Shown: positions 27,294 through 35,482 of the stretch, piece by piece
Numbering within the stretch: the stretch's first letter is position 1
Layout: every line of letters begins with the position of its first letter
From: Thiothrix sp.
GTDB lineage: Bacteria > Pseudomonadota > Gammaproteobacteria > Thiotrichales > Thiotrichaceae
Assembly: GCA_008015155.1 (NCBI GenBank)
Contig: SSFA01000027.1
Location: 1 to 64,000 of the forward strand
DNA: 64,000 nucleotides
Reading direction: 5' to 3'
Position numbers and translations under genes: made by a program
Notes under the pieces: generated by a model
Seen by the model: only the letters and a program-made list of their open reading frames with translations
Told to the model about the DNA's origin: nothing
Databases searched by the model: none

Positions 27294-27770
27294 ATGACAG
27301 CTATCAAAGTAACTGAAGGGGATTTCACCCCACAAAAAGCCCGCTATGGTCTGGCCGTAGCGCGTTTTAATGGCTTCATCGTAGAAAGCCTATTAGCCGG
27401 CGCGATTGATACTTTAAAACGTCACGGTGTTGAAGCCGATGATATTGAAATAGTACGTATACCCGGTGCTTATGAATTGCCCGTAGTAGTGCAGTCGATG
27501 GCTGTTAATGGCGACTATGATGCGATTATTGCTTTAGGTGCAGTCATTCGTGGCAGCACAGCGCACTTTGATTATGTTGCGGGCGAAGCGGCTAAAGGTT
27601 TAGCTTCTGTTGGCTTATCTCATGATATTCCTGTGATTTTTGGTGTGCTTACTACGGATACCATTGAACAAGCCATTGAGCGTGCGGGCACTAAAGCGGG
27701 CAATAAAGGCGCTGAGTCCGCGCTGACTGCCATTGAAATGGTGTCTTTATTAAATAAATTGCGTGCTTGA
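27294..27770 (+). CDS. ribH: 6,7-dimethyl-8-ribityllumazine synthase
   Basis: 158 residues of normal length. Condenses the pyrimidine intermediate with the DHBP synthase product. Motifs include [44 protein letters not shown] with the conserved histidine, and [22 protein letters not shown] precedes the ATG. It lies 42 bp after ribBA and 1 bp before nusB, the usual proteobacterial order. Confidence 0.96.
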   Translation: MTAIKVTEGDFTPQKARYGLAVARFNGFIVESLLAGAIDTLKRHGVEADDIEIVRIPGAYELPVVVQSMAVNGDYDAIIALGAVIRGSTAHFDYVAGEAAKGLASVGLSHDIPVIFGVLTTDTIEQAIERAGTKAGNKGAESALTAIEMVSLLNKLRA

Positions 27771-27771
27771 A

Positions 27772-28272
27772 ATGTCCAAAAAGCCCTCACGAAAGCCTAT
27801 TAATGAGATGCAACAGCTAATCGCTAAACGTCGAGTTGCAAGACGCCTGGCTATGATCGGCACTTATCAATGGCTCATGACTGGAAATACCTTTGAAGAA
27901 ATTTATCAGTATTTTCAACAAGACTTGGAATTAGCTGAGGACTTTCGTAAATGCGATGCAGCGTTTTTCCATAAAATGCTGCGTTGGTCGATTGAAAATA
28001 CCGAGCAACTCGAAACCCTGTTAAACCCACATTTAGACCGAAAACTAGCCCAAGTTGACATGATTGAACACGCCGTCATGCGCATTGCTACTTGCGAGCT
28101 GATCAATAATCCTGAGACTCCTTACAAAGTCGTCGTGAATGAATCTGTGAATCTCACCAAAAAATTTGGTGCTGAACAGGCACACAAATTCGTGAACGGA
28201 ATTTTAGACAAAGTTGCGAGTCAAACCCGCCCAGAAGAGTTTAAAGCTAGCCAGTCATCCACCTTAAATTGA
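27772..28272 (+). CDS. nusB: Transcription antitermination factor NusB
   Basis: 166 residues from the ATG at 27772. After a basic N-terminal extension of about 20 residues (longer than E. coli NusB), ARRLAMIGTYQWLMTGN, LEQVDMIEHAVMR-like KLAQVDMIEHAVMRIAT, VVNESVNLTKKFG and KFVNGILDKVA give a clear match. NusB with NusE binds boxA RNA in rRNA antitermination. It starts directly after the ribH stop. Confidence 0.94.
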   Translation: MSKKPSRKPINEMQQLIAKRRVARRLAMIGTYQWLMTGNTFEEIYQYFQQDLELAEDFRKCDAAFFHKMLRWSIENTEQLETLLNPHLDRKLAQVDMIEHAVMRIATCELINNPETPYKVVVNESVNLTKKFGAEQAHKFVNGILDKVASQTRPEEFKASQSSTLN

Positions 28273-28382
28273 CCACTAATTAATCTCTTCTTTAGTTATC
28301 CACCTATTATCGACTAAATAATGTTCTATTTTGCTTAGGGCTTAAAATTAAATTGTCCTACAAGAACAAGAAGGAGCTATAT

Positions 28383-28580
28383 ATGCAACATACTGATCAA
28401 GAACATGGCCAACAACGTCCATTATTCTATACTCATAAATCCACTTGCCATGTTGAAGAGCACGCTCACCAAGCAGGCCATGATGACAGCTTGCCTTTGG
28501 TTTATACCTGCACTTTAAAATTCAATACACGCAAGCAACAAGCAGGTAAACTAGCTGCTAATACCCAGCAACAAGGCTAA
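28383..28580 (+). CDS. Small histidine-rich protein, unknown
   Basis: 65 residues from the ATG at 28383, which has AGGAG 7 nt upstream. The protein is rich in His and Gln with two Cys (HKSTCHVEEHAHQAGHDD and VYTCTLKFNTRKQQ), suggesting metal binding, but no family is recognised. It lies between nusB and thyA on the same strand. The good ribosome binding site argues that it is real. Confidence 0.55.
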   Translation: MQHTDQEHGQQRPLFYTHKSTCHVEEHAHQAGHDDSLPLVYTCTLKFNTRKQQAGKLAANTQQQG

Positions 28581-28596
28581 TTAGCACTCAGTTATC

Positions 28597-29391
28597 ATGC
28601 AGCAATACCTTGATTTAATGCGTCATGTACGCAACCAAGGTTGCCAAAAAGGAGACCGCACTGGAACAGGCACCGTGTCGGTCTTCGGCCACCAAATGCG
28701 TTTCGATCTCGCCGCAGGTTTCCCTTTACTGACCACCAAACGCTTACACTTACGCTCGATTATTTATGAATTATTATGGTTTCTCCGTGGTGAAACCAAT
28801 ATTGCTTATTTAAACGAGCATAGCGTGAGTATTTGGGATGAGTGGGCGGATGAACATGGCGAGCTTGGCCCGGTCTATGGCTACCAATGGCGCTCTTGGC
28901 CTACTGCAGATGGTCGGCATATTGATCAAATTAGCCAAGTGATTGAGCAACTGAAAAAAACACCCGATTCAAGACGCTTGATTGTCAGTGCCTGGAATGT
29001 GGCAGAGATTGAAAACATGGCATTACCCCCCTGCCATGCTTTTTTCCAGTTTTATGTAGCGGATGGCAAATTATCTTGCCAACTCTATCAACGTAGCGCT
29101 GATATTTTTCTGGGCGTACCCTTCAATATTGCTTCTTATGCTTTGTTGACTTTAATGGTTGCTCAAGTCACTGGCTTAAAGCCGGGCGAGTTTATTCATA
29201 CCCTCGGTGATGCCCATTTATATCTAAACCATTTAGAGCAAGCTGAGCAACAATTAGCTCGTGAGCCTTATCCGCTACCACAAATGAAACTAAATCCAGC
29301 GGTAAGCTCGATCTTCGATTTTAAATACGAAGATTTTGAATTGCTTAACTATCAATATCATCCTCATATCAAAGCACCTGTAGCTGTTTAA
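28597..29391 (+). CDS. thyA: Thymidylate synthase
   Basis: 264 residues, exactly the usual ThyA length. It methylates dUMP using methylene-tetrahydrofolate. Landmarks are [39 protein letters not shown], the catalytic cysteine in [12 protein letters not shown], and [20 protein letters not shown] with the dUMP-binding [15 protein letters not shown]. It is followed closely by an exporter gene, a neighbour with no obvious functional link. Confidence 0.97.
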   Translation: MQQYLDLMRHVRNQGCQKGDRTGTGTVSVFGHQMRFDLAAGFPLLTTKRLHLRSIIYELLWFLRGETNIAYLNEHSVSIWDEWADEHGELGPVYGYQWRSWPTADGRHIDQISQVIEQLKKTPDSRRLIVSAWNVAEIENMALPPCHAFFQFYVADGKLSCQLYQRSADIFLGVPFNIASYALLTLMVAQVTGLKPGEFIHTLGDAHLYLNHLEQAEQQLAREPYPLPQMKLNPAVSSIFDFKYEDFELLNYQYHPHIKAPVAV

Positions 29392-29393
29392 TC

Positions 29394-30014
29394 ATGCAAG
29401 CTGAAACCTTGGCGGTTTTTATTCCGACCTTTTTTTTCGTATCCGTTACACCCGGCTTGTGTATGACACTCGCTTTAACTTTAGGCATGTCGATTGGCTT
29501 AAAACGTAGCTTACCGATGATGTGGGGCGAATTATTAGGTGTGGGTTTAGTGGCAAGTTTAGGTGTCATCGGTATTGCTGCCATAATGCTCAAATTCCCA
29601 ACCGTGTTTTTAGTTTTCAAAATACTCGGTGGCTTATATTTAGCTTGGATCGGGATTGAAATGTGGCGGTCGCGTGGGCGCTTAGCTATTCCTGAAACAC
29701 CTGATGCTAGTATCTCTATTCAGCCTTGGGACCTAGCTATGCGTGGCTTTATCACTGCGGTCTCTAATCCTAAAGGCTGGGCATTTTTACTTTCACTGCT
29801 CCCGCCTTTTATTGATCATAGCCGCCCAATCAGCACTCAATTAGCCATTATGCTCAGCATCGTGCTCACCATGGAATTTGCCTGTTTAATCGCTTATGCC
29901 AGTGGTGGACAAGCTTTACGGCATCTACTGTTAAAACAAGGTAATGTGCGCCTACTCAATCGAATTACCGGTTCACTAATGATTGGCATTGGTATTTGGC
30001 TGATTCTAGGCTGA
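29394..30014 (+). CDS. LysE family exporter
   Basis: 206 residues with about six membrane segments. FFVSVTPGLCMTLALTLGM near the N-terminus and GFITAVSNPKGWAFLLSLLP in the middle match the LysE/RhtB family. The start is 2 bp after thyA. The substrate is unknown. It differs clearly from the LysE-type gene at 13963-14607, so they are not a recent duplication. Confidence 0.85.
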   Translation: MQAETLAVFIPTFFFVSVTPGLCMTLALTLGMSIGLKRSLPMMWGELLGVGLVASLGVIGIAAIMLKFPTVFLVFKILGGLYLAWIGIEMWRSRGRLAIPETPDASISIQPWDLAMRGFITAVSNPKGWAFLLSLLPPFIDHSRPISTQLAIMLSIVLTMEFACLIAYASGGQALRHLLLKQGNVRLLNRITGSLMIGIGIWLILG

Positions 30015-30061
30015 AATTTGCTTATACTGAACAGCCCTTAGTTCAGTACAATCGAGTTTGT

Positions 30062-30775
30062 ATGTTTCTTGATGAATTCCATAAAGCAGAAGGCAACACG
30101 GTGCGGATTAGTGCTCAACAAGCAAGCCGTTTTGCTAAAGAAATCGCTGACGACTTTAATCCGATTCATAATCCTGATGCCCAACGCTTTTGTGTGCCCG
30201 GCGATCTGCTCTTCTCTTTAGTACTGGCTAAGTATGGAATTAGCCCAAAAATGACCTTTATTTTTAAAGGTATGGTGGGTGATAACGATCCTTTAGATTT
30301 TAGCCCTACGAACGCGGCTGCTTTCGATATTAGCAATGGTGCCGATAAAGTATACTTACGGGTGGAGCGTGAAGGTGAAATTCTGCACAATCCAGCCTTA
30401 GCCGAAACTTTAAGCCGCAATTATGTGGCTTTCTCCGGTCGCAACTATCCATATACGATTCAACCACTTCTTACCTCACAAAAAGTCATGCTCAATCCAG
30501 AGCGTCCACTAGTCATTTACGAGCGCATGTTGTTTGACTTGGACACATTAGATCTAGAAAACCCGAGTTTAGAAGCCAAACAAGCCGAGTTAGTGGTGAA
30601 TGGAAAGCGTGGTGAGGTTAATTTAAACTTTGCAGTTAAATCGGCTGGCAAAGTAGTTGGACAGGGGTTTAAGCGTTTGTTGGTGAGTGGTTTAATTCCG
30701 CATGATGATGCTGTAGCTGAACAGCTAGTGGCGACTTATTTAGCATTTAAGACTAATTACCGCTCTACCAGTTAA
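30062..30775 (+). CDS. DUF3581 family protein
   Basis: 237 residues from the ATG at 30062. Motifs ASRFAKEIADDFNPIHNPDA, RFCVPGDLLFSLVLAKYG and RPLVIYERMLFDL match the gammaproteobacterial DUF3581 family. The FNPIH...PGDLL pattern recalls hot-dog fold dehydratase domains, so acyl binding is possible, but no function is established to my knowledge. Confidence 0.8.
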   Translation: MFLDEFHKAEGNTVRISAQQASRFAKEIADDFNPIHNPDAQRFCVPGDLLFSLVLAKYGISPKMTFIFKGMVGDNDPLDFSPTNAAAFDISNGADKVYLRVEREGEILHNPALAETLSRNYVAFSGRNYPYTIQPLLTSQKVMLNPERPLVIYERMLFDLDTLDLENPSLEAKQAELVVNGKRGEVNLNFAVKSAGKVVGQGFKRLLVSGLIPHDDAVAEQLVATYLAFKTNYRSTS

Positions 30776-30868
30776 CAGGTTTTAACTAACTTCTGGGCAA
30801 GTTTCAAAACCCTCATTAATGTACCAATGCTAAGCTCCTGCTATTCGCTTCAGGGAGCTTTAAGCGTA

Positions 30869-32095
30869 ATGCAAGTTCAGCTTATACAGCCATCACGGCA
30901 GATCAAACTTTCAAGCTCAGCTAGTGCTTATTTAGGTGTAGCGATTTGTCTTTATACCTTTATTTTTACGCTCGATATGCTGGTATTGCCCTTTCTTTAC
31001 CATAGTGCAACTAGTGGCGACTCCCTAACTAGTCTTGACCCTACTACCTTGATCAACTATCAAGGTTTAGGCCTAATCGTTGCTAGTCTGCTTGCTTATG
31101 TGTGGTTAAGTCGGATTGCTTGGCAATTCATAATTTTAGTCTCTGGAATAGTTTTTATTCTTTGTCTCGTTCTACAGGGATTTTTTCAGGAACCAACTAG
31201 CTTAAAAACCTTAGTTTTTATCAAAGGTGTCGCAGCAGGCTCTATAGCGGCCTTATGTTTTGTCAGCGCAGGAATTAACCAAGAGAGCTTGCGTTTGTTT
31301 GCTTGCCTACCACTAGGCGCTTTGTTAGCGCAGGTCGTGCAGGTAGCGCTCTCCGCACTCTATGGATGGTTCGGTCACTTACTCCAATCTACTTATTTAG
31401 CTTGGTTCTTAGCCTTGTTCATGCTTTTGAGTTTAAGCCTAATTCCCACTTTCAAAGAACCTCAGCAAGCTAGCTCAGCATTAAATAAGTTCACAGCTAC
31501 TAATCAACGCCCCTTCAAACTTGGTTTAGGTTTAGTGCTCATGCTCTGTTGGTCTTTAAGCATTGGCTTGATTAGCATGAATACCAATTTACTCGTTTTT
31601 GCTAACAAAATGGCTCAAGGGGTTCCTGTGCAAACTTGGATAACATGGGCACAAACCTCGGCGCTTCTGTTGGATTTCTTAGTTATTGTGCTGATCTTGG
31701 GTTTAGGCAATACCTTGCGACGCTTCAGCATCCCACTAAGCACTTACCTAGTTTTACTCAGCTGTTTGCTGCTATTAATAGGTTTATATGTCCTACAGTC
31801 TAACTGGATCAGCCTTATAGTCGTTCTCAGTCTATTTATTCAAATCGCTAGCATTTTTCTGAAGCCGCAGCTCTTAGCTCAGCTGGCTAGTTTGCAAGTG
31901 AGTTTTAACTATCTGAACAGCTTATATCTAATGACTATCCTCAGCTTGCCCTTGAGTATGTATCTACAGGATAAACTCAAAGGTGAAGGTACTACGGCCT
32001 ATTTAAGTCTACTCCTGCTCAGCCTTGGTCTCTTAATAGCCGTTGGGCTAATATTTTTATTTGGCCCAACTCGTGCTCAACAAGACCAAGACTAG
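30869..32095 (+). CDS. MFS-like integral membrane transporter
   Basis: 408 residues from the ATG at 30869 (GGGAG about 10 nt upstream; an in-frame ATG 42 bp earlier is less likely). About twelve hydrophobic segments separated by short loops, with a longer central loop FKEPQQASSALNKFTATNQ, give the two-halves layout of a major facilitator protein. No substrate motif is recognised. Its 3' end overlaps the convergent transporter gene by 39 bp. Confidence 0.65.
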   Translation: MQVQLIQPSRQIKLSSSASAYLGVAICLYTFIFTLDMLVLPFLYHSATSGDSLTSLDPTTLINYQGLGLIVASLLAYVWLSRIAWQFIILVSGIVFILCLVLQGFFQEPTSLKTLVFIKGVAAGSIAALCFVSAGINQESLRLFACLPLGALLAQVVQVALSALYGWFGHLLQSTYLAWFLALFMLLSLSLIPTFKEPQQASSALNKFTATNQRPFKLGLGLVLMLCWSLSIGLISMNTNLLVFANKMAQGVPVQTWITWAQTSALLLDFLVIVLILGLGNTLRRFSIPLSTYLVLLSCLLLLIGLYVLQSNWISLIVVLSLFIQIASIFLKPQLLAQLASLQVSFNYLNSLYLMTILSLPLSMYLQDKLKGEGTTAYLSLLLLSLGLLIAVGLIFLFGPTRAQQDQD

Positions 32096-33346
32096 CGAGC
32101 TAAGCAACCACATCAAAAACACATAGTTAAGATTCCAGCGAAATGCATCACGCCCTGAAACGCCAAACTGACCATGCAACATAACATTAGTGCCTGAAAT
32201 CGGATTCGCTACCACTCCTAAGCTCCACATGCTTAAGAATAAAGTAGCTAAGAGTTCTAGATTAGGTTGTAAGGGCAGGATTAAGGGGCCGACTACTGCA
32301 ATGCTAATAATCGGGTGAATCCCTAACATAGATACCAGAATCGCGCCACCCAGCAAAATTGATGCTTCAATGCCAGTAAATTGCTTAAAAATCTGAAACT
32401 CACCGACTGTACCTAATAAGGTTTGTAGGCCCAAGGTTAATACTCCAGCCCCTAAGAATAAGGCTAATTCACGCCCCATTCGAGGCGCTGCTTCTAATAG
32501 ATGTTGCTTAAATCGAGGCCAAGCTGCTTGCTTAGCTGTCAACAAGAGCACTAAAAACACCAAGCCAATGGAGCTAGTCGATACCAAGGCAAGTACGCTG
32601 ATCTTAGGTAGCAGCAGATGTAACACTATCACTAAACTAGCTAAGGTCGCAGGAATCACCACACTGCTTAGATGCATGGGATAGCCTGGAAAATCTTGTA
32701 CTTTTTGTAAACGCCAGCCCCCTGCTAATACCGTGATCAGTGCTAGGGAAAGAACCGTTAAGATCAAGCCATAAGCAATCACAGTCAGTAATTGCGCACC
32801 GGGTGCATAGGTTAATGCCACCCCCATTGCAGCAAAAAAAGGCGACCAAAAAGCAGCCGCGGAAAAAGCCTGCCCCATTAGACTAACTGTAGCGCGGCGC
32901 AATAAGCTTAAGGCATGATAACGACCCGCTACCAGCACTAAGATAGACAGATTAATCACAGCGCCTAAGATATGAATCCCCAGCAGGGTTTTCAGAAAAC
33001 CCATACGTCCACGCGGTAACTCCCCTGCCTCAGCCGCTGGAACGGCTACTAAACGCAAAAAGCTCACGCTATAAAGCATCACTAGCAAGCTATTGTTTTG
33101 CACTAGCAAATTAGGCAGCGATACAGTGCCGCCACGGCTTAAGCCCCAGACCAAGAGCACTATCCCTAAACCAGCTAGCAGGAAAAACTGGATAAAATTA
33201 CGCCAAGGCGTGAAGCTAAACAGCAGCATAAGGCTCAACCACCCGCATAAACCACTAAGCCAAGTCGGAAGACTTGGCTCAGCAATATGCAGAAAATTGA
33301 AAATAGCCATAAACGCTAGCAGAACACTAGCGCTTATTTGTAACAT
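32057..33346 (-). CDS. Polytopic ion-transporter-like membrane protein
   Basis: 429 residues with about twelve hydrophobic segments. The helix-breaking segments AAAFWSPFFAAMGVALTYAP and GIHPIISIAVVGPLILP with VANPISGTNVMLHG resemble the paired re-entrant loops of ion transporter superfamily (DASS/NhaD/ArsB-like) proteins. The transported species is unknown. It converges with the MFS-like gene, and its upstream region was hit by the IS4-type element. Confidence 0.6.
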   Translation of the reverse strand: MLQISASVLLAFMAIFNFLHIAEPSLPTWLSGLCGWLSLMLLFSFTPWRNFIQFFLLAGLGIVLLVWGLSRGGTVSLPNLLVQNNSLLVMLYSVSFLRLVAVPAAEAGELPRGRMGFLKTLLGIHILGAVINLSILVLVAGRYHALSLLRRATVSLMGQAFSAAAFWSPFFAAMGVALTYAPGAQLLTVIAYGLILTVLSLALITVLAGGWRLQKVQDFPGYPMHLSSVVIPATLASLVIVLHLLLPKISVLALVSTSSIGLVFLVLLLTAKQAAWPRFKQHLLEAAPRMGRELALFLGAGVLTLGLQTLLGTVGEFQIFKQFTGIEASILLGGAILVSMLGIHPIISIAVVGPLILPLQPNLELLATLFLSMWSLGVVANPISGTNVMLHGQFGVSGRDAFRWNLNYVFLMWLLSSLVLVLLSTSWAK

Positions 33347-33390
33347 TCATCACCTCTACTTAATAAATATATGAATAGAACAACTATTAA

Positions 33391-33400
33391 CTAAAAAGTT
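33391..33400. repeat. Target site duplication, left copy
   Basis: CTAAAAAGTT is repeated exactly at 34650-34659 on the far side of the IS4-type element. A 9-10-bp duplication fits IS4-family insertion and fixes the element ends. Confidence 0.85.
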
Positions 33401-34649
33401 TCTGTACACGGCAAAATTAAATTTTCTTATTTAAATCAATGAGTTGAATTATGCCTTTTTTTAATTTTCATCCAGTGAGGGGGGGGGAATAAGAACAGAA
33501 ACAGTAATAGGACGGCTTGCTGCCCCTTCACTGTCGCCCCGATAAGGGTATCGGCTAGCTCATCCAAGCCATAGCGAAACAGGCTGTGTTCTAGGCGGCC
33601 ATGCGACTTGACTTTGAGAGGTTGAACGAACCTATCTTTCCACTCCCCCGTTTTGTGTGCCAAAAAAAGCCGAGTGTGATTACCGCCATCATCGTACTAA
33701 TGCGCTCAGGGTGGGTGATATGAGTGGATTCGAGGTGGAATCCCCGTCCTTTGAGGCATTGAAACAGGTTCTCAATCTCCCAACGCCGTTGATAGACCGT
33801 AAAGGGGGCAGCACGCTTATGAGAGGCGGCTAGGATTAATAGCTCGCCACTGTCTAACCGCAGAGCGCTTAAATACACCGAGCACTCACTGACCTTGAGC
33901 CGACGGCGTATACCACGGGATTCGCCTACCCGTAAGGACTCAAATAAGCGCTTCATGGCGTGCGTTTGACCCTGAGCATGGGCGAGCTGGCTTTCTTTAA
34001 TCCGAATCCAGAACGGAATACCCTGTCGAATGAGCCACATCCACCATACTTCACCAATAAACTCTCAGTCTGCCAACAGTCCTAATACCCGTTCCCGTCC
34101 AAACTGCCGGATAAACCGTTGAACTAATTCAATGCGTTCCGCCTGATCCGAGTTACCTTGTTTAGCTAACAACCTCCAATACAACGGAACTGCTGCCCCT
34201 CGATAGGCAACGCCTAAGGTCAAAATATTCAGATTACGTTGACCACATTTCCAGTTCGTCCGATCGAGGGTTAAGTAAAACGACTCTGCCCACCACCCAA
34301 ACAGACTGACAACCAACCGTGCAAACACATCAGACTCTAGCCGCGTTTGGACAAAAAAGCGTTACAGACGACGGTAACGGGAACTCGCTAAACTCTTGCC
34401 CTCTAGTACTACCGCTAGCCGCGCTAAGTTCACGTCCTGTACTCGAAACAACGCGACCACTAACTCCACTAAACACGCTACACGAGGTTTGCTCCACGGC
34501 AGATGTTCCTTTACTATCTCATATAAGCATTCGCTGAGATTCATAAGCACGCTCTCCTATCTTGGTCGGTAAGACAGCTAACTTAACAGCGAAGGCTGCT
34601 TTACGCTATTAACTCAAACTAGGGCTATGCTTTTTTGTCGTGTACAGAG
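33400..34649 (-). mobile_element. IS4-family insertion sequence, complete ends but decayed transposase
   Basis: The 1250-bp element is bounded by terminal inverted repeats: TTCTGTACACGGCAAAA on the left and, inverted, CTCTGTACACGACAAAA on the right, 15 of 17 matching. The repeated CTAAAAAGTT flanks it. The single transposase frame on the minus strand is inactive. It sits in the intergenic space upstream of the transporter gene at 32057-33346. Confidence 0.88.
33436..34544 (-). pseudogene. IS4-family transposase, two nonsense codons and a frameshift
   Basis: Read from the ATG at 34544 (GGAGAG 7 nt upstream), the frame gives MNLSECLYEIVKEH, LTLDRTNWKCG (first catalytic Asp), LLAD-stop-EFIG (second Asp) and YQRRWEIENLFQCLK, an exact Y-x2-R-x3-E-x6-K IS4 signature. 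Two in-frame stops interrupt it at about 34362 (TAA, likely from CAA) and 34065 (TGA, likely from CGA). Near 33660 a run of Ts carries a frameshift, after which the C-terminus continues in another frame. The protein would need three repairs to function. Confidence 0.88.
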
Positions 34650-34659
34650 CTAAAAAGTT
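34650..34659. repeat. Target site duplication, right copy
   Basis: Exact copy of CTAAAAAGTT at 33391-33400, flanking the IS4-type element. Confidence 0.85.
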
Positions 34660-34717
34660 GAAATCTTTTATAAACTTAAATAGATATTTTTTGTGCATCA
34701 CATTTTAATACCTATTA

Positions 34718-35397
34718 GACCTCTTGCGAAAGCAGAATGAGTCCCCATCGTCATTTCATGAACTATGAAACCCTGCAACACTTATCCCCTGACGCGTTTC
34801 GACGCAGTGTAGGCATGGAACGCAAGCTGTTCCATGAGCTAGTGGATGTACTAGCACAGGCCGAATCAGCTAAGAAGCGGGCGGGACGACCGAGCCTAAG
34901 CTTAGAAAACCAGCTGTGCCTGACCTTGATCTACTGACGCGAGTACCGCACGTTCTTTCACCTCGGCATAAGTTATGTTGTACACGAATCCAAGGCGTAC
35001 CACATCGTAAACCGCGTGGAGAACCGCTTAACGACTTCAGGTCAGTTAGCCTTAGTTAAGGGACGCCCGAAGCGCGCCCTGTGGTACTGTTGGATGCAAG
35101 AGAAGTACCCATTGAACGGTCTAAAAAAACCAAAGCACCTTCAACAGTGGCAAACGACACACCCACACCCTGAAGTTTCAGATTGTCATCGATGAAGCCC
35201 AAGCATCGTGCTTTAGAACTTGAGGCTAAAGCTTTTAATCAACGCTTCGCTCAGATTCGAGTCAAGGTCGAGCATCGCATTCGCTCGCTCAAGGTCTTTC
35301 GGACCCTGAAAGGGGTGTATCGGGGACGGCGACGTCGATTGGATCTGCGCTTACAGTTAATTGCAGGCTGGCCACTTAACTACTTTCGCAAGAGGTC
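34718..35397 (+). mobile_element. IS5-family (ISL2-like) insertion sequence, internally deleted
   Basis: About 680 bp bounded by perfect 15-bp inverted repeats, GACCTCTTGCGAAAG at the left and its complement at the right, each flanked by TA. Full-length relatives are longer, and the transposase inside lacks its middle, so this copy is deleted as well as frameshifted. It lies 58 bp from the IS4-type element. Confidence 0.85.
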
Positions 35398-35428
35398 TAT
35401 TTATCTACAGCATTTTCTATATAAAGCA
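34737..35428 (+). pseudogene. ISL2-like IS5-family transposase remnant
   Basis: The N-terminal part (SPHRHFMNYETLQHLSPDAF, AGRPSLSLENQLCLTLIY) ends at a TGA in place of a tryptophan codon (LIY-stop-REYRTFF). It then reads on to GQLALVKGRPKRA, and in a shifted frame VVLLDAREVPIERSKK, then after another shift HTLKFQIVIDEAQA. The C-terminal segment KHRALELEAKAFNQRFAQ to AGWPLNYFRKR is in yet another frame, and the part between is missing. This is a nonfunctional DDE transposase. Confidence 0.82.
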
Positions 35429-35482
35429 TGAAGATTCAGTCATATATTTAGAGAGCATCTATTAAATGCTTAATTAGAGCAT

